A stretch of 37,126 bases of DNA from Pseudomonas syringae pv. cilantro (GTDB taxonomy: Bacteria > Pseudomonadota > Gammaproteobacteria > Pseudomonadales > Pseudomonadaceae): assembly GCF_001293775.1 (NCBI RefSeq), contig NZ_LGLN01000013.1, forward strand, positions 290,272-327,397, given 5' to 3'. Position numbers and translations under genes: made by a program. Below are positions 1-9,331 of this stretch, piece after piece; position 1 is the stretch's first letter, and the number at the start of each line of letters is the position of its first letter. The notes under the pieces were generated by a model, which did no database searches, had not been told where the DNA came from, and was given only the letters and a program-made list of their open reading frames with translations.

Positions 1-30
1 TCTCCGAAAATGCATCGTCTGAGCCACCGT

Positions 31-70
31 CTTCGCGAACAAGCCGCTCCCACGCCCTGCGGGCAAAAGC
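31..70. repeat. Partial REP-type repeat at left edge
   Basis: The stretch reads as the end of the extragenic repeat seen complete at 36188-36337: an inverted REP core (CCGCTCCCACGCCCTGCGGGC) followed by a purine-rich tail. It lies downstream of the CYTH-CHAD gene, and the rest of the element may continue outside the window. The similarity is seen by eye. Confidence 0.6.
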
Positions 71-159
71 CTGGAAGCCCGGTATTTTGGGCTTTCAGGA
101 TTTATGTATAACGACGAGCACGCAGCGTATGCACGAGAATCATCGTGGTTCAAGGACTG

Positions 160-1527
160 TCACAAACGCAGCAGAGTCTTCCACGCGCGGCTCTGGAACA
201 CGGTGATCGCTTGCTGAACACGGGCGTCGAGGACTTCGTCGCTGATGTCCAGGTGAGCCAGTTCTTCCAGTTTGCGTAGTTCGCCGTACAGACGGTCCAG
301 CTCCGGCAAGTCCAGCGCGCCGCGTGCCCAGTGCAGCCAGGCCTGGATGCGCTCGATGCGTGGCAGTTGCTCGGCAAGGTCTTCCGGCTGCTGCTGATAA
401 CGGCTCAATTGCAGGGACGTCGCTTCTTCACCCAGCAAGCGCGGTAGCCAGCTGCTCAACAGCGCAGCGCCCTGGCGGTTGCCGCGAGTATTGCGTTCGG
501 CCGTCCAGCTGCGGGCCAGCAACCAGCGTGAGGTGTTCAGCGAGAACTCGCCCCAGCGAGTGTCCTGCAGCTCTTCAAGAAACTGCTCATGCGCTGCGCC
601 ACGGACATCGCCATCTTCCTGACCGGCCTGAACCAGCGGGCGCCAGTCTTCCAGCAAGGCGTCCAGTGCGGCACGCAGTTGCGCCGACGAACTGCGCGGT
701 GCGGCCTGCCCCAGACTGCTGGTCAGCGCCCGCAGCTCAGCCAGCATCTCGACCCAGTCCTGCAGCAGTCGCCAGTGGCCGTTGAAACGGTATTGCTCGG
801 CCAGACGCTGGCTGCTGCCCAACAGGTGCCAGGCCAGCGCCGAGTAGGCGTCGTCCAGCGGCGTTTCTGCGTGCAGCGTCGGTGCAGGCAGGCTCAGCGC
901 GTAGCTGCTGGCGTCGAGCAGGCGATAACCGCGCTCGGCCTTGCTGATGTCACACGGCATCAACGGCAGGCTGGCTGCCAGTTCGGCAGCCAGTTCCAGC
1001 AGGGCGGCCGGATCACCTTCGCGCAGCTCCAGTTCCAGCTCGCAGATTTCTTCCTTCTGCTTGCCTGCCACCACCTGGCCCAGGTCCAGCGCAGCTTCGA
1101 TCACGACTTTGGTCTTGCCGCGACCCCAGGCAATTTCGGCTTTTTCACGGATGAAATCGGTGGTGAACAACGGCTTGATGGTTTTCTTGTCCAGCTCGGC
1201 CAGTTGCTCGGGCCAGCAATCGCCTTCGAGTTTTTTCAGGTCCAGCTTGGCTTTGGTCAGGTCCCAGTTGTATTCGTTGCGCTCGGACAGGCCGGCCACG
1301 CTTTGCCCGCGGGTCTTCATGGTCTGGATGATCTGATCGCCGTCACGACGGATGCGCAGCGCCACCTTGGCGTGGGCCAGCTCGCGCTCAGGGGTATCGA
1401 AATACTGGTTCGACAGTTCCAGGCGCTCCCAGCCACTTTTGTTGCGCTTCTTGAGCAGCGGGTGTTCGCGCAGTGCAGCGAGGGTCTCGCGGCTGACGCG
1501 GAGTTTGATTTCTGTTTCTTTTTGCAT
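160..1527 (-). CDS. CYTH-CHAD domain inorganic triphosphatase (YgiF-like)
   Basis: A 455-residue protein with an N-terminal CYTH domain (about 1-200) and a C-terminal CHAD helical domain (about 220-455). The CYTH signature ExExK is at the very start (KETEIKLR), followed by the acidic and basic strand residues of the triphosphate tunnel, such as LRIRRDGD and ELELELREG. Enzymes of this architecture hydrolyse inorganic triphosphate with a divalent metal; CHAD domains bind polyphosphate. The start was placed at the ATG giving MQKETEIK, because family members begin directly with the ExExK strand; an in-frame ATG 48 bases upstream adds residues unlike the family. It is divergent from argE across a 162-base gap. 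The family call is firm; the exact substrate is inferred. Confidence 0.85.
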   Translation of the reverse strand: MQKETEIKLRVSRETLAALREHPLLKKRNKSGWERLELSNQYFDTPERELAHAKVALRIRRDGDQIIQTMKTRGQSVAGLSERNEYNWDLTKAKLDLKKLEGDCWPEQLAELDKKTIKPLFTTDFIREKAEIAWGRGKTKVVIEAALDLGQVVAGKQKEEICELELELREGDPAALLELAAELAASLPLMPCDISKAERGYRLLDASSYALSLPAPTLHAETPLDDAYSALAWHLLGSSQRLAEQYRFNGHWRLLQDWVEMLAELRALTSSLGQAAPRSSSAQLRAALDALLEDWRPLVQAGQEDGDVRGAAHEQFLEELQDTRWGEFSLNTSRWLLARSWTAERNTRGNRQGAALLSSWLPRLLGEEATSLQLSRYQQQPEDLAEQLPRIERIQAWLHWARGALDLPELDRLYGELRKLEELAHLDISDEVLDARVQQAITVFQSRAWKTLLRL

Positions 1528-1689
1528 GGCCGGGGGAATCCAAACGCTGATACTGATAACGGGAGCGCAGCCCATGAATGAACGGCTGCTAAGGGCGGCA
1601 GTGTACAGGACATGGCCCGAAACGGTTTATTCCTGGGTGGCTATGGCCCTATGATGATCCCTGTTTTGTCTTGATTACAGGAAACGTCC

Positions 1690-2838
1690 ATGCCGTTGCC
1701 GTCCATGAAAGACCAGTTTGCCGCCTTGATCGCTGCGCCCTCGGTGAGCTGCACTCAGCCTTCTCTGGACCAGACCAACCGGCCTGTCATCGACCTGCTG
1801 GCCGGATGGCTCGGCGATCTGGGTTTCGCCTGCGACATTCAGCAGGTTTCGCCCGGCAAGTTCAACCTGCTGGCGACTTTCGGCACGGGCCCCGGTGGCC
1901 TGGTGCTGGCGGGCCACAGCGACACCGTGCCGTTCGACGAAGCGCTGTGGAAAACCGACCCGCTGAAACTGACCGAAGTCGATGGCCGCTGGGTCGGGCT
2001 GGGCAGTTGTGACATGAAGGGTTTCTTTGCGCTGGTCATCGAGGCTGTGCGTGGTCTGCTCGATCAGCCGTTCAAGCAGCCGTTGCTGATCCTGGCGACC
2101 TGCGATGAAGAAAGCTCGATGGCCGGGGCGCGTGCGCTGGCAGACGCCGGACGCCCGCTGGGCCGAGCGGCGGTGATCGGCGAGCCGACCGGGCTCAAGC
2201 CGATCCGCATGCACAAAGGCGTGATGATGGAGCGTATCCATATTCTTGGGCGCAGCGGCCATTCTTCGGACCCGAGCCTCGGGCACAGCGCGCTGGAAGC
2301 GATGCACGATGCGATCAGCGAACTCAAGGGCCTGCGCAACCAGTGGCAGCTGGAATACCGCAATCCGCAATTTACCGTGCCGCAACCGACCCTCAACCTG
2401 GGCTGCATTCATGGCGGCGACAACCCGAACCGGATCTGCGGTCAGTGTTCGCTGGAGTTCGACCTGCGCCCGCTGCCGGGCATGGACCCGGACGTGCTGC
2501 GCTCGGCGATCCGGCAGAAGCTGCAACCGCTCGCCGAACAGCATCAGGTGCAGATCGACTACGCTCCACTGTTCCCCGAGTGTGCGCCGTTCGAACAGGT
2601 GGCCGACGCGGAACTGGTGCGTGTGGCTGAACGACTGACCGGTCATACGGCCGCAGCAGTAGCGTTCGGCACCGAAGCGCCTTATCTTCAGCGCCTCGGT
2701 TGTGAAACACTGGTGCTCGGCCCGGGTGATATCGCCTGTGCGCATCAGCCGGGGGAATACCTCGAAATGTCACGTCTGGACCCTACAGTGCGTCTGTTAC
2801 GTCAGTTGATCGAGCATTACTGCCTGACGCCTCAGTGA
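1690..2838 (+). CDS. argE: Acetylornithine deacetylase ArgE
   Basis: M20-family zinc peptidase of 382 residues that removes acetyl from N-acetyl-L-ornithine in arginine synthesis. Metal and catalytic residues are visible in order: H76 and D78 in AGHSDTVP, D108 in GSCDMKG, the E140-E141 pair in CDEESS, E165 in IGEPTG, and the C-terminal histidine in CAHQPGEY. The dimerisation (lid) insert lies at about 180-290. A GGAAA ribosome-binding sequence precedes the ATG. argA follows 126 bases downstream on the same strand, so this is an arginine pair. Pseudomonads also carry the acetyl-recycling enzyme ArgJ, so ArgE may be partly redundant; that is general knowledge, not visible here. Other M20 enzymes are possible, but the argA neighbour supports ArgE. 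Confidence 0.9.
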   Translation: MPLPSMKDQFAALIAAPSVSCTQPSLDQTNRPVIDLLAGWLGDLGFACDIQQVSPGKFNLLATFGTGPGGLVLAGHSDTVPFDEALWKTDPLKLTEVDGRWVGLGSCDMKGFFALVIEAVRGLLDQPFKQPLLILATCDEESSMAGARALADAGRPLGRAAVIGEPTGLKPIRMHKGVMMERIHILGRSGHSSDPSLGHSALEAMHDAISELKGLRNQWQLEYRNPQFTVPQPTLNLGCIHGGDNPNRICGQCSLEFDLRPLPGMDPDVLRSAIRQKLQPLAEQHQVQIDYAPLFPECAPFEQVADAELVRVAERLTGHTAAAVAFGTEAPYLQRLGCETLVLGPGDIACAHQPGEYLEMSRLDPTVRLLRQLIEHYCLTPQ

Positions 2839-2876
2839 GTCAGGTTCCACACCTGTTGAATGCAAGGAGATTGCAC

Positions 2877-2903
2877 GTGTTGCCAAGCCTGTTCCGACGA
2901 TAA
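2877..2903 (+). CDS. Candidate leader peptide before argA
   Basis: An eight-codon ORF (GTG TTG CCA AGC CTG TTC CGA CGA, then TAA) encoding M-L-P-S-L-F-R-R. It has the best ribosome-binding site in the argE-argA gap: AAGGAG at 2864-2869, seven bases before the GTG. It is not in frame with argA and ends with two arginine codons of the CGA type, which is rare in Pseudomonas. The stop codon directly abuts a hairpin with a T-rich tail at 2905-2934. This arrangement resembles an amino-acid-sensing attenuator leader. It is a hypothesis from sequence layout; I know of no description of it. Confidence 0.45.
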   Translation: MLPSLFRR

Positions 2904-2904
2904 C

Positions 2905-2934
2905 CACCACACCGTTGTGCGTGCTTTTTCTTTT
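2905..2934 (+). terminator. Attenuator-like hairpin upstream of argA
   Basis: CACCACA (2905-2911) can pair with TGTG plus GTG (2916-2919 and 2921-2923) around one bulged C, giving a seven-pair stem with a CCGT loop, followed by a tract of nine T with one C (2925-2934). It starts one base after the leader peptide stop. The stem is short and only moderately GC-rich, so termination would be partial. Confidence 0.4.
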
Positions 2935-2964
2935 CGTCCATTTTATCTACAGGCTCTTGTTGTC

Positions 2965-4263
2965 ATGCCCGACTACGTCAACTGGCTTCGCCACGCGTCT
3001 CCCTACATCAATGCCCACCGCGATTGCACCTTCGTCGTCATGCTGCCCGGCGACGGCGTCGCTCATCCCAACTTCGGCAACATCGTTCACGACCTCGTGC
3101 TGCTGCACAGTCTGGGCGTGCGGCTGGTGCTGGTGCACGGCTCACGTCCGCAGATCGAAAGTCGTCTGGCCCAGCGCGGTATTGCGCCGCGCTATCATCG
3201 CGACCTGCGCATCACTGACACCGAAACCCTGGAATGCGTGATCGACGCCGTCGGCCAGTTGCGCATCGCCATCGAAGCGCGCCTGTCGATGGACATGGCT
3301 GCCTCGCCGATGCAGGGCTCACGCCTGCGGGTGACCAGCGGCAACGTGGTGACTGCACGGCCGATCGGGGTGCTCGAGGGCGTCGATTATCAGCACACCG
3401 GCGAAGTCCGTCGGGTCGACCGCAAAGGTATCAATCGCTTGCTGGATGAGCGTCATATCGTGCTGCTGTCGCCGCTGGGCTACTCACCGACCGGCGAGAT
3501 TTTCAATCTGGCCTGCGAAGACGTCGCCACCCGCGCAGCCATCGATCTGGCGGCCGACAAGCTGTTGCTGTTCGGCGAGGAAACCGGTCTGCTGGACGAG
3601 CAGGGCCGGCTGGTACGCGAACTGCGCCCGCAACAGGTGCCTGCGCATTTGCAGCGTTTGGGCGGCAACTATCAGGCGGAATTGCTGGATGCGGCGGCCG
3701 AAGCCTGTCGCGGTGGTGTGGCACGCAGCCATATCGTCAGTTATGCCGAAGACGGCGCGCTGCTGACCGAGCTGTTTACCCGCGACGGTGGCGGCACGCT
3801 GGTGGCGCAGGAGCAATTCGAGCTGGTTCGCGAGGCGGCCATCGAGGACGTCGGTGGTTTGATGGATCTGATCACGCCGCTCGAAGAGCAGGGCATTCTG
3901 GTACGCCGTTCCCGTGAAGTGCTGGAGCGTGAGATCACCCAGTTCAGCGTGGTTGAGCGGGAGGGTTTGATCATCGCCTGTGCTGCGCTTTACCCGATTG
4001 CCGATTCGGAGGCGGGCGAGCTGGCGTGTCTGGCCGTCAACCCGGAATACCGTCATGGCGGACGCGGTGACGAGCTGCTGGAGCGCATCGAAAACCGCGC
4101 CCGAGCGCTGGGCCTCAAAACCCTGTTCGTTCTTACTACGCGCACCGCACACTGGTTCCGCGAGCGCGGCTTCGAGCCCAGCAGCGTCGACCGCCTGCCC
4201 AGCGCCCGTGCGTCGCTGTACAACTTCCAGCGTAATTCGAAGATCTTCGAAAAGGCGATTTAA
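2965..4263 (+). CDS. argA: Amino-acid N-acetyltransferase ArgA
   Basis: First enzyme of arginine synthesis, N-acetylglutamate synthase, 432 residues, the usual length for this family. The N-terminal two thirds are an amino acid kinase-like domain (about 20-270, with LVLVHGSRPQIE and LLSPLGYSPTGE) that in relatives binds the feedback inhibitor arginine. The C-terminal third is a GNAT acetyltransferase (about 290-432, with the acetyl-CoA loop EYRHGGRGDELL). The start at MPDYVNWLRH follows the conserved family start; an in-frame ATG 105 bases upstream would add a cysteine-rich segment foreign to the family and overlap the leader hairpin. The site before this ATG is weak, unlike that of the leader ORF. 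Likely control combines enzyme feedback with the candidate attenuator. Confidence 0.93.
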   Translation: MPDYVNWLRHASPYINAHRDCTFVVMLPGDGVAHPNFGNIVHDLVLLHSLGVRLVLVHGSRPQIESRLAQRGIAPRYHRDLRITDTETLECVIDAVGQLRIAIEARLSMDMAASPMQGSRLRVTSGNVVTARPIGVLEGVDYQHTGEVRRVDRKGINRLLDERHIVLLSPLGYSPTGEIFNLACEDVATRAAIDLAADKLLLFGEETGLLDEQGRLVRELRPQQVPAHLQRLGGNYQAELLDAAAEACRGGVARSHIVSYAEDGALLTELFTRDGGGTLVAQEQFELVREAAIEDVGGLMDLITPLEEQGILVRRSREVLEREITQFSVVEREGLIIACAALYPIADSEAGELACLAVNPEYRHGGRGDELLERIENRARALGLKTLFVLTTRTAHWFRERGFEPSSVDRLPSARASLYNFQRNSKIFEKAI

Positions 4264-4342
4264 ACCAGTCCCGAAGAGCTCGGAAAACGCAGTTTTTAGG
4301 GCGCAGGCTGGGCGACGCCTAGCTTGTCCGCGATTGATAGAG

Positions 4343-4500
4343 TGTAGGAGCGGACTTGTCCGCGAACTGCCGGGAACCGGCAGCAAAACCGGCCACCTCG
4401 GTGTACCAGACACAACCGGGGTGGCCTGCTGTTGGGGCTGCTTCGCAGCCCATCGCAGCCGTCGTAACCTCCTGAAACTCCCACGCCCTGCGGGCAGAAG
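4343..4500. repeat. REP/REPIN-type extragenic repeat between argA and gshA
   Basis: The element starts with GTAGGAGCGGACTTGTCCGC, continues with a small hairpin (CTGCCGGGAACCGGCAG) and a core around CCTCGGTGTACCAGACAC, and ends with CTCCCACGCCCTGCGGGC in inverted sense. The same order of blocks recurs at 36188-36337 and partly at 36088-36165. It sits between the convergent 3' ends of argA and gshA, where it may help separate the transcripts. No gene is seen in 4264-4522. Confidence 0.75.
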
Positions 4501-4522
4501 CGCACTCTACAGGGGGCCAGAA

Positions 4523-6115
4523 TCAGTTACTGATCGACAGAATGCTCGCCTGGTACGACCCGACAAAGGTGTCGAAATCCACCACTTCTTCCGTGGCTTC
4601 CAGCTCGGCCTGTTCCTCGATGGAGGTTTTGGCCAAAGCTTCGAAGTGGGCCTGTTCTTCGGCGCTCAGCGGGTGAGTGCGGAAGTATTCGGCATGGATC
4701 TGGCTTTGGCGCAGGGAGAAGGCGGTAAAGCCCTCGTTATGCGCCTGCATGCTGGCCAGTACCTGGGCGGACGGGGTCAGGGCGGTGTCGTCGATCTTGG
4801 TTTGTTGCACGGCAATCGACTTGATGTGCTCATCAATCCCTTGCGCCTGATCGAGCAGCCGGGCAATCGGGGTGATTTTCTCCAGCAACTCGGTGGCCCA
4901 GGCTTTGAGCTCGACCGGGCTGTTGTCGCGCAGCAGGTTTAGGCCCGGACGGCGGCCTTCCTTGACCACTGCGAGGAAGTTCGAGCTGGCGTTGGAACAC
5001 TCATGACCCGCCAGTTGCCGGCTTTCTTCAAGCGCGCAATACAGCACGAACGCATCGATGAAGCGCGACTGCTCCAGGCTGATGCCGGTCGGCAGGAACG
5101 GGTTGATGTCCAGACAGCGCACTTCGACGTACTGCACACCACGCGCCACCAGGGCCTGAATAGGGCGTTCGCCGCTGTAAGTCACGCGTTTCGGGCGGAT
5201 GTTGGAGTAGTACTCGTTTTCGATCTGCAACACATTGGTGTTGAGCTGAATCCATTCGCCGTTCCGGTCATGAGTACCGACCTCGACATAAGGCTGATAA
5301 GGCGTGGCCACGGCCTTGCGCAGGCTGTCGGTGTAACTGACCAGATCGTTGTAGCACGGCGTCAGATCGGCCTGAGCATCGCTTTGATAACCCAGATCGC
5401 TCATGCGCAGGCTGGTGGCGTAGGGCAGGTACAACGTGTCGGCGTCGAAATGTTGTTCCAGCTGGTGCTCACGGCCGCGCAGGAAACCGGCGTCCAGCGC
5501 CGGTGATGCGCCAAACAGGTACATCAGCAGCCAGCTGTAACGGCGGAAATTACGGATCAGCGCGATGTAGGAATGCGACTGATAGTCCCGCGCGTCGCCG
5601 GCAAAGTCTTCGGTCTGCTTGAGCAGCGCCCAGGCGTCTTCCGGCAACGAGAAGTTGTAGTGAATGCCGGCAATGCACTGCATGGTCTTGCCATAGCGCA
5701 GCGCCAGACCCTTGCGATAGACGTACTTGAGCTTGCCGATGTTCGACGTGCCGTAATACGCGATCGGGATGTGCTCCTCATCAGGCAAAGGGCACGGCAT
5801 CGACGGGCTCCAGAGCAGCTCTTTATCCAGCTTGCTGTAGGCGAAGCGATGGATCTTGTCGAGGCTGTCGAGGGTTTCAGCCGGGTTCTTCAATGCTGGC
5901 GTGATGAACTCCAGCAATGATTCGGAGTAATCGGTCGTGACCTGGCCATTGGTCAGTGCGGCACCCAGAGCTTGCGGATGAGGCGTGCGGGCCAGTTCTG
6001 CCGTGGGGGTAACGCGCAGACACTCACGCTCTATACCGTGCAGGCATTGCTCCAGCAAAGAGAGGTTGTTGCGCTCGCCGAGCAAGGCAAGACGACGGTT
6101 TAAAAGTTCGCTCAA
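4523..6115 (-). CDS. gshA: Glutamate-cysteine ligase GshA
   Basis: Joins glutamate and cysteine with ATP, the rate-limiting step of glutathione synthesis in the cytoplasm. At 530 residues it matches the proteobacterial type-1 family. Recognisable segments are GIERECLRV near the start (ATP and metal binding), the YGTSNIG and IHYNFSLPE motifs, and [13 protein letters not shown] placed the start at a TTG (M-S-E-L-L-N-R-R) because AAGGA lies seven bases upstream of it and relatives begin with this sequence; an in-frame GTG 15 bases upstream overlaps that ribosome binding site. The gene converges on argA and lies 242 bases downstream of the thioesterase, so it probably has its own promoter. Confidence 0.93.
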   Translation of the reverse strand: MSELLNRRLALLGERNNLSLLEQCLHGIERECLRVTPTAELARTPHPQALGAALTNGQVTTDYSESLLEFITPALKNPAETLDSLDKIHRFAYSKLDKELLWSPSMPCPLPDEEHIPIAYYGTSNIGKLKYVYRKGLALRYGKTMQCIAGIHYNFSLPEDAWALLKQTEDFAGDARDYQSHSYIALIRNFRRYSWLLMYLFGASPALDAGFLRGREHQLEQHFDADTLYLPYATSLRMSDLGYQSDAQADLTPCYNDLVSYTDSLRKAVATPYQPYVEVGTHDRNGEWIQLNTNVLQIENEYYSNIRPKRVTYSGERPIQALVARGVQYVEVRCLDINPFLPTGISLEQSRFIDAFVLYCALEESRQLAGHECSNASSNFLAVVKEGRRPGLNLLRDNSPVELKAWATELLEKITPIARLLDQAQGIDEHIKSIAVQQTKIDDTALTPSAQVLASMQAHNEGFTAFSLRQSQIHAEYFRTHPLSAEEQAHFEALAKTSIEEQAELEATEEVVDFDTFVGSYQASILSISN

Positions 6116-6262
6116 GGTGTAATCCTTCACGCATCGGTCGCCCCGATATGGGGGTGGACTTGACGGTCTACAAGGGTGAAGAAAGGAACTGGCGTAGTCG
6201 CCTGGTTGGTCTGTAACGCCTGTTCACAATCACTGCTCTTCGTCGTACCACCCAAATGGACT

Positions 6263-6284
6263 CGGCACCACGCTAATGGTGCCG
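6263..6284. other. Perfect 8-bp hairpin downstream of the thioesterase
   Basis: CGGCACCA and TGGTGCCG flank the six-base loop CGCTAA. No T-tract follows on either strand, so it is not a classic intrinsic terminator. It lies in the 242-base gap between the thioesterase and gshA, both on the minus strand, and may stabilise the 3' end of the tex-thioesterase transcript or lie in the gshA leader. Confidence 0.5.
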
Positions 6285-6357
6285 AAATTAACCCAAATGA
6301 TGTCGATACGGCTAGGTACAGTTCGCAGTGATTGCTTTCATCAGCCTTTGACTGAGT

Positions 6358-6741
6358 CTAGAGGACCGCAAATGTGCCTTGGGCTTTTGCGACCAGCTTG
6401 TCGCCTTGAACCACTTCAGCTTCGACCACTAGCGTCCTGCGGCCCGCATGCAGCACCCTGGCGATGCACACGACTTCGCCATCGGACACGCCACGCACGT
6501 AGTTGATCTTGCACTCGATGGTCACGCTGCGCTGGTCGAAACCATGAGAACTGGAACAGGCCAGCCCCATGGCGATATCGACCAGGCTGAAGATTGCCCC
6601 GCCGTGCATCACGTTGCCGCGGTTGCGCAGATGCGCCTCCAGCGGCAGCGCGACTTCGGCCACGCCTTCGTCCAGACGCCGCAGCTCGCAGCCGAGCATT
6701 TTGAAATAGGCGCTGTGGGTCAGATCCTCGGGGATGTCCAT
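6358..6741 (-). CDS. PaaI-family hotdog thioesterase
   Basis: A 127-residue single hotdog-fold protein. The family motif is visible at about residues 42-60 (NVMHGGAIFSLVDIAMGL), with the HGG loop and the following Asp used in acyl-CoA hydrolysis by PaaI-type enzymes. It probably cleaves an aromatic or short acyl-CoA thioester; the substrate cannot be told from sequence. The ATG shares one base with the tex stop codon (TGATG), so the two genes are translationally coupled, and the same pairing occurs in other pseudomonads. Why a thioesterase travels with tex is not known to me. Confidence 0.85.
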   Translation of the reverse strand: MDIPEDLTHSAYFKMLGCELRRLDEGVAEVALPLEAHLRNRGNVMHGGAIFSLVDIAMGLACSSSHGFDQRSVTIECKINYVRGVSDGEVVCIARVLHAGRRTLVVEAEVVQGDKLVAKAQGTFAVL

Positions 6742-9062
6742 CAGCGCTTCTTCAATTGCTTGGCGTTGGCGAACAGCGAGGCCATGGCGTTGTTGGCCGG
6801 TGCCGGTGCAGAAGTTTCCTTGCGCGGTGCGCTGCTCTGCTGGCGCGGCGAAGAGCCGGGGCGAGCGCCACGAGCGCCGTCGATCTTCTCGCCCGGCGTG
6901 TCGCTCATGCGCATCGACAGGCCGACGCGTTTGCGCGGGATGTCGACTTCCATGACCTTCACTTTCACCACGTCGCCGGCCTTGACCGCTTCACGCGGGT
7001 CCTTGATGAACTTCTCGGACAGTGCCGAGATGTGCACCAGACCGTCCTGATGCACGCCGATATCGACGAACGCACCGAAGTTGGTGACGTTGGTGACGAC
7101 GCCTTCGAGGATCATGCCCAGTTGCAGGTCCTTGAGGTCTTCGACGCCCTCCTGGAACTCGGCAGTCTTGAACTCCGGACGCGGATCGCGGCCCGGTTTT
7201 TCCAGTTCTTGCAGAATGTCGGTCACAGTCGGCAGACCAAAGGTCTCGTCGGTGAACTTCTTCGGGTCCAGACGCTTGAGAAAGCTCGCATCGCCGATCA
7301 GCGAACGGATGTCGCGGTCGGTCTGCGCCGCAATCCGCTGCACCAGCGGGTAGGCTTCCGGGTGAACGGCCGACGAGTCCAGCGGGTTGTCACCGTTCAT
7401 GACGCGCAGAAAACCGGCGGCCTGTTCGAAGGTTTTTTCGCCCAGACGACTGACTTTCTTCAACGAGGCGCGGGTCTTGAAGGCGCCGTTTTCATCGCGA
7501 TGCGCAACGATGTTCTGCGCCAGTGTGGTGTTGAGGCCGGAAATCCGCGCCAGCAGCGCCACCGACGCGGTGTTCACGTCCACGCCCACGGCGTTTACAC
7601 AGTCTTCAACCACTGCGTCCAGACCGCGAGCCAGTTTCAGCTGCGAAACGTCATGCTGGTATTGACCGACACCAATGGATTTCGGGTCGATTTTCACCAG
7701 CTCGGCCAGCGGATCCTGCAAGCGCCGGGCAATCGACACAGCGCCACGGATCGACACGTCCAGATCAGGGAATTCCTTGGCCGCCAGTTCAGAAGCCGAG
7801 TAAACCGATGCGCCGGCTTCCGACACCATGACCTTGGTCATTTTCAGGCCAGGGTATTTTTTGATCAGATCGGCGGCCAGCTTGTCGGTTTCGCGGCTGG
7901 CGGTGCCGTTGCCGATAGCGATCAGGTCGACCGAGTGCTTGGCGCACAGCGCAGCCAGCACAGCGATGGTCTGGTCCCACTGGTTTTTCGGCACATGCGG
8001 ATAGACAGTCGCGTAGTCGAGCAGCTTACCGGTGGCGTCTACCACGGCGACCTTGCAGCCGGTGCGCAAGCCCGGGTCGAGGCCCAGTGTCGCGCGCTGG
8101 CCGGCCGGGGCGGCGAGCAGCAGGTCGTGCAGGTTGTGGGCGAACACGTTGATCGCCTCGGTTTCCGCGCTTTCGCGCAGCTCGCCGAGCAGATCGGTTT
8201 CCAGATGGCTGTACAGCTTGACCTTCCAGGTCCAGCGCACCACCTCGGCCAGCCACTTGTCGGCAGGGCGGCTCTGGTTCTGGATGCCGAAACGCTCGCC
8301 GATCATCAGCTCGCACGGGTGCATGGCGCCCGGCAGTTCTTCGCCGACTTTCAGCGCGCTGCTCAGGAAGCCTTCATTGCGACCGCGGAAAATCGCCAGG
8401 GCGCGGTGCGACGGCATGCTCTTGAGCGGCTCGTCGTGTTCGAAATAGTCGCGGAACTTGGCGCCTTCCTCTTCTTTGCCCGGCACCACCCGCGCACTGA
8501 TCACCGCTTCCTGCTTGAGGAAGCTGCGCAGTTTGTCGAGCAGGGCAGCGTCTTCGGCAAAGCGCTCCATCAGAATGTACTTGGCGCCTTCCAGCGCAGC
8601 CTTCACGTCGGCCACGCCTTTTTCAGCGTCGACAAAGCGTGCGGCTTCGGTTTCCGGATTCAGGCCCGGGTCGTTGAACAGGCCATCGGCCAGTTCGCCG
8701 AGGCCTGCTTCAAGGGCGATCTGCCCCTTGGTGCGGCGTTTTTGCTTGTAGGGCAGGTACAAATCTTCAAGGCGGGTCTTGGTGTCGGCCAGCTTGATAT
8801 CGCGAGCGAGTTCCGGGGTCAGCTTGCCTTGCTCTTCGATGCTGGCAAGGATGCTGACGCGCCGGTCGTCCAGTTCGCGCAAGTAGCGCAGGCGTTCTTC
8901 CAGATGGCGCAATTGCGTGTCATCGAGGCTGCCGGTCACTTCCTTGCGATAACGGGAAATGAAGGGCACGGTCGAGCCTTCATCCAGTAGTGCGACGGCC
9001 GCAGCGACCTGTTGTGGGCGTACGCCGAGTTCTTCGGCGATGCGGCTGTTGATGCTGTCCAT
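6741..9062 (-). CDS. tex: Tex-family S1 RNA-binding transcription accessory protein
   Basis: A 773-residue Tex/Spt6-like protein: N-terminal helical region, YqgF nuclease-like domain at about 320-450 ([16 protein letters not shown]), tandem helix-hairpin-helix region at about 490-620, and a C-terminal S1 domain at about 640-720 ([17 protein letters not shown]). Tex proteins bind nucleic acid and associate with transcription; members affect toxin gene expression and stress tolerance. The tail after the S1 domain is rich in Arg, Pro, Ser and Ala and is probably disordered. The start at [12 protein letters not shown] has AGGTGG just upstream; an earlier in-frame ATG adds eight unlikely residues. 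A TATAAT box at 9167-9172 is a plausible promoter. Confidence 0.92.
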   Translation of the reverse strand: MDSINSRIAEELGVRPQQVAAAVALLDEGSTVPFISRYRKEVTGSLDDTQLRHLEERLRYLRELDDRRVSILASIEEQGKLTPELARDIKLADTKTRLEDLYLPYKQKRRTKGQIALEAGLGELADGLFNDPGLNPETEAARFVDAEKGVADVKAALEGAKYILMERFAEDAALLDKLRSFLKQEAVISARVVPGKEEEGAKFRDYFEHDEPLKSMPSHRALAIFRGRNEGFLSSALKVGEELPGAMHPCELMIGERFGIQNQSRPADKWLAEVVRWTWKVKLYSHLETDLLGELRESAETEAINVFAHNLHDLLLAAPAGQRATLGLDPGLRTGCKVAVVDATGKLLDYATVYPHVPKNQWDQTIAVLAALCAKHSVDLIAIGNGTASRETDKLAADLIKKYPGLKMTKVMVSEAGASVYSASELAAKEFPDLDVSIRGAVSIARRLQDPLAELVKIDPKSIGVGQYQHDVSQLKLARGLDAVVEDCVNAVGVDVNTASVALLARISGLNTTLAQNIVAHRDENGAFKTRASLKKVSRLGEKTFEQAAGFLRVMNGDNPLDSSAVHPEAYPLVQRIAAQTDRDIRSLIGDASFLKRLDPKKFTDETFGLPTVTDILQELEKPGRDPRPEFKTAEFQEGVEDLKDLQLGMILEGVVTNVTNFGAFVDIGVHQDGLVHISALSEKFIKDPREAVKAGDVVKVKVMEVDIPRKRVGLSMRMSDTPGEKIDGARGARPGSSPRQQSSAPRKETSAPAPANNAMASLFANAKQLKKR

Positions 9063-9166
9063 AAGACCACCTGGAGTTGTGAGCAAAAAACTGGGGCTGT
9101 GTACGAAATTGCCTTGCCTGACTTCCGCCCTGCACGTCCGGCGTTGCCTGACTTTGAGGGCGGCGC

Positions 9167-9172
9167 ATTATA
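9167..9172 (-). promoter_or_regulatory. Candidate -10 box of tex
   Basis: A perfect TATAAT followed by GCG on the minus strand, about 105 bases before the tex start. No good -35 hexamer is seen 16-18 bases upstream. The leader it would produce contains two exact copies of AAGTCAGGCAA spaced 30 bases apart (9114-9124 and 9144-9154). Confidence 0.45.
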
Positions 9173-9331
9173 CCCGGCGAAGGCGAATTAGGGGATTGGC
9201 CGACAAACGTGGTCTTTTTTTCGTGCAAAAGCATGTGCGAGTGCTGCCCCCAGTAAAATCTGCTAACAATGCACACGGTGCGCATCACCGCAGCTACGCC
9301 ATAATGCGCCCCGAGATCAGAGGAGCATCCG

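Noticed and set aside
589..1581. 330-codon open frame opposite the CYTH-CHAD gene
   Set aside because: Shadow frame; the opposite strand encodes conserved CYTH strands.
2860..2964. N-terminal extension of ArgA starting at 2860
   Set aside because: It would add 35 cysteine- and phenylalanine-rich residues not typical of ArgA, and the good ribosome binding site here serves a different frame.
6756..8990. 744-codon open frame opposite tex
   Set aside because: It lies wholly antisense to a clear Tex protein; long antisense frames are expected in GC-rich genes. The translation has no recognisable domain.
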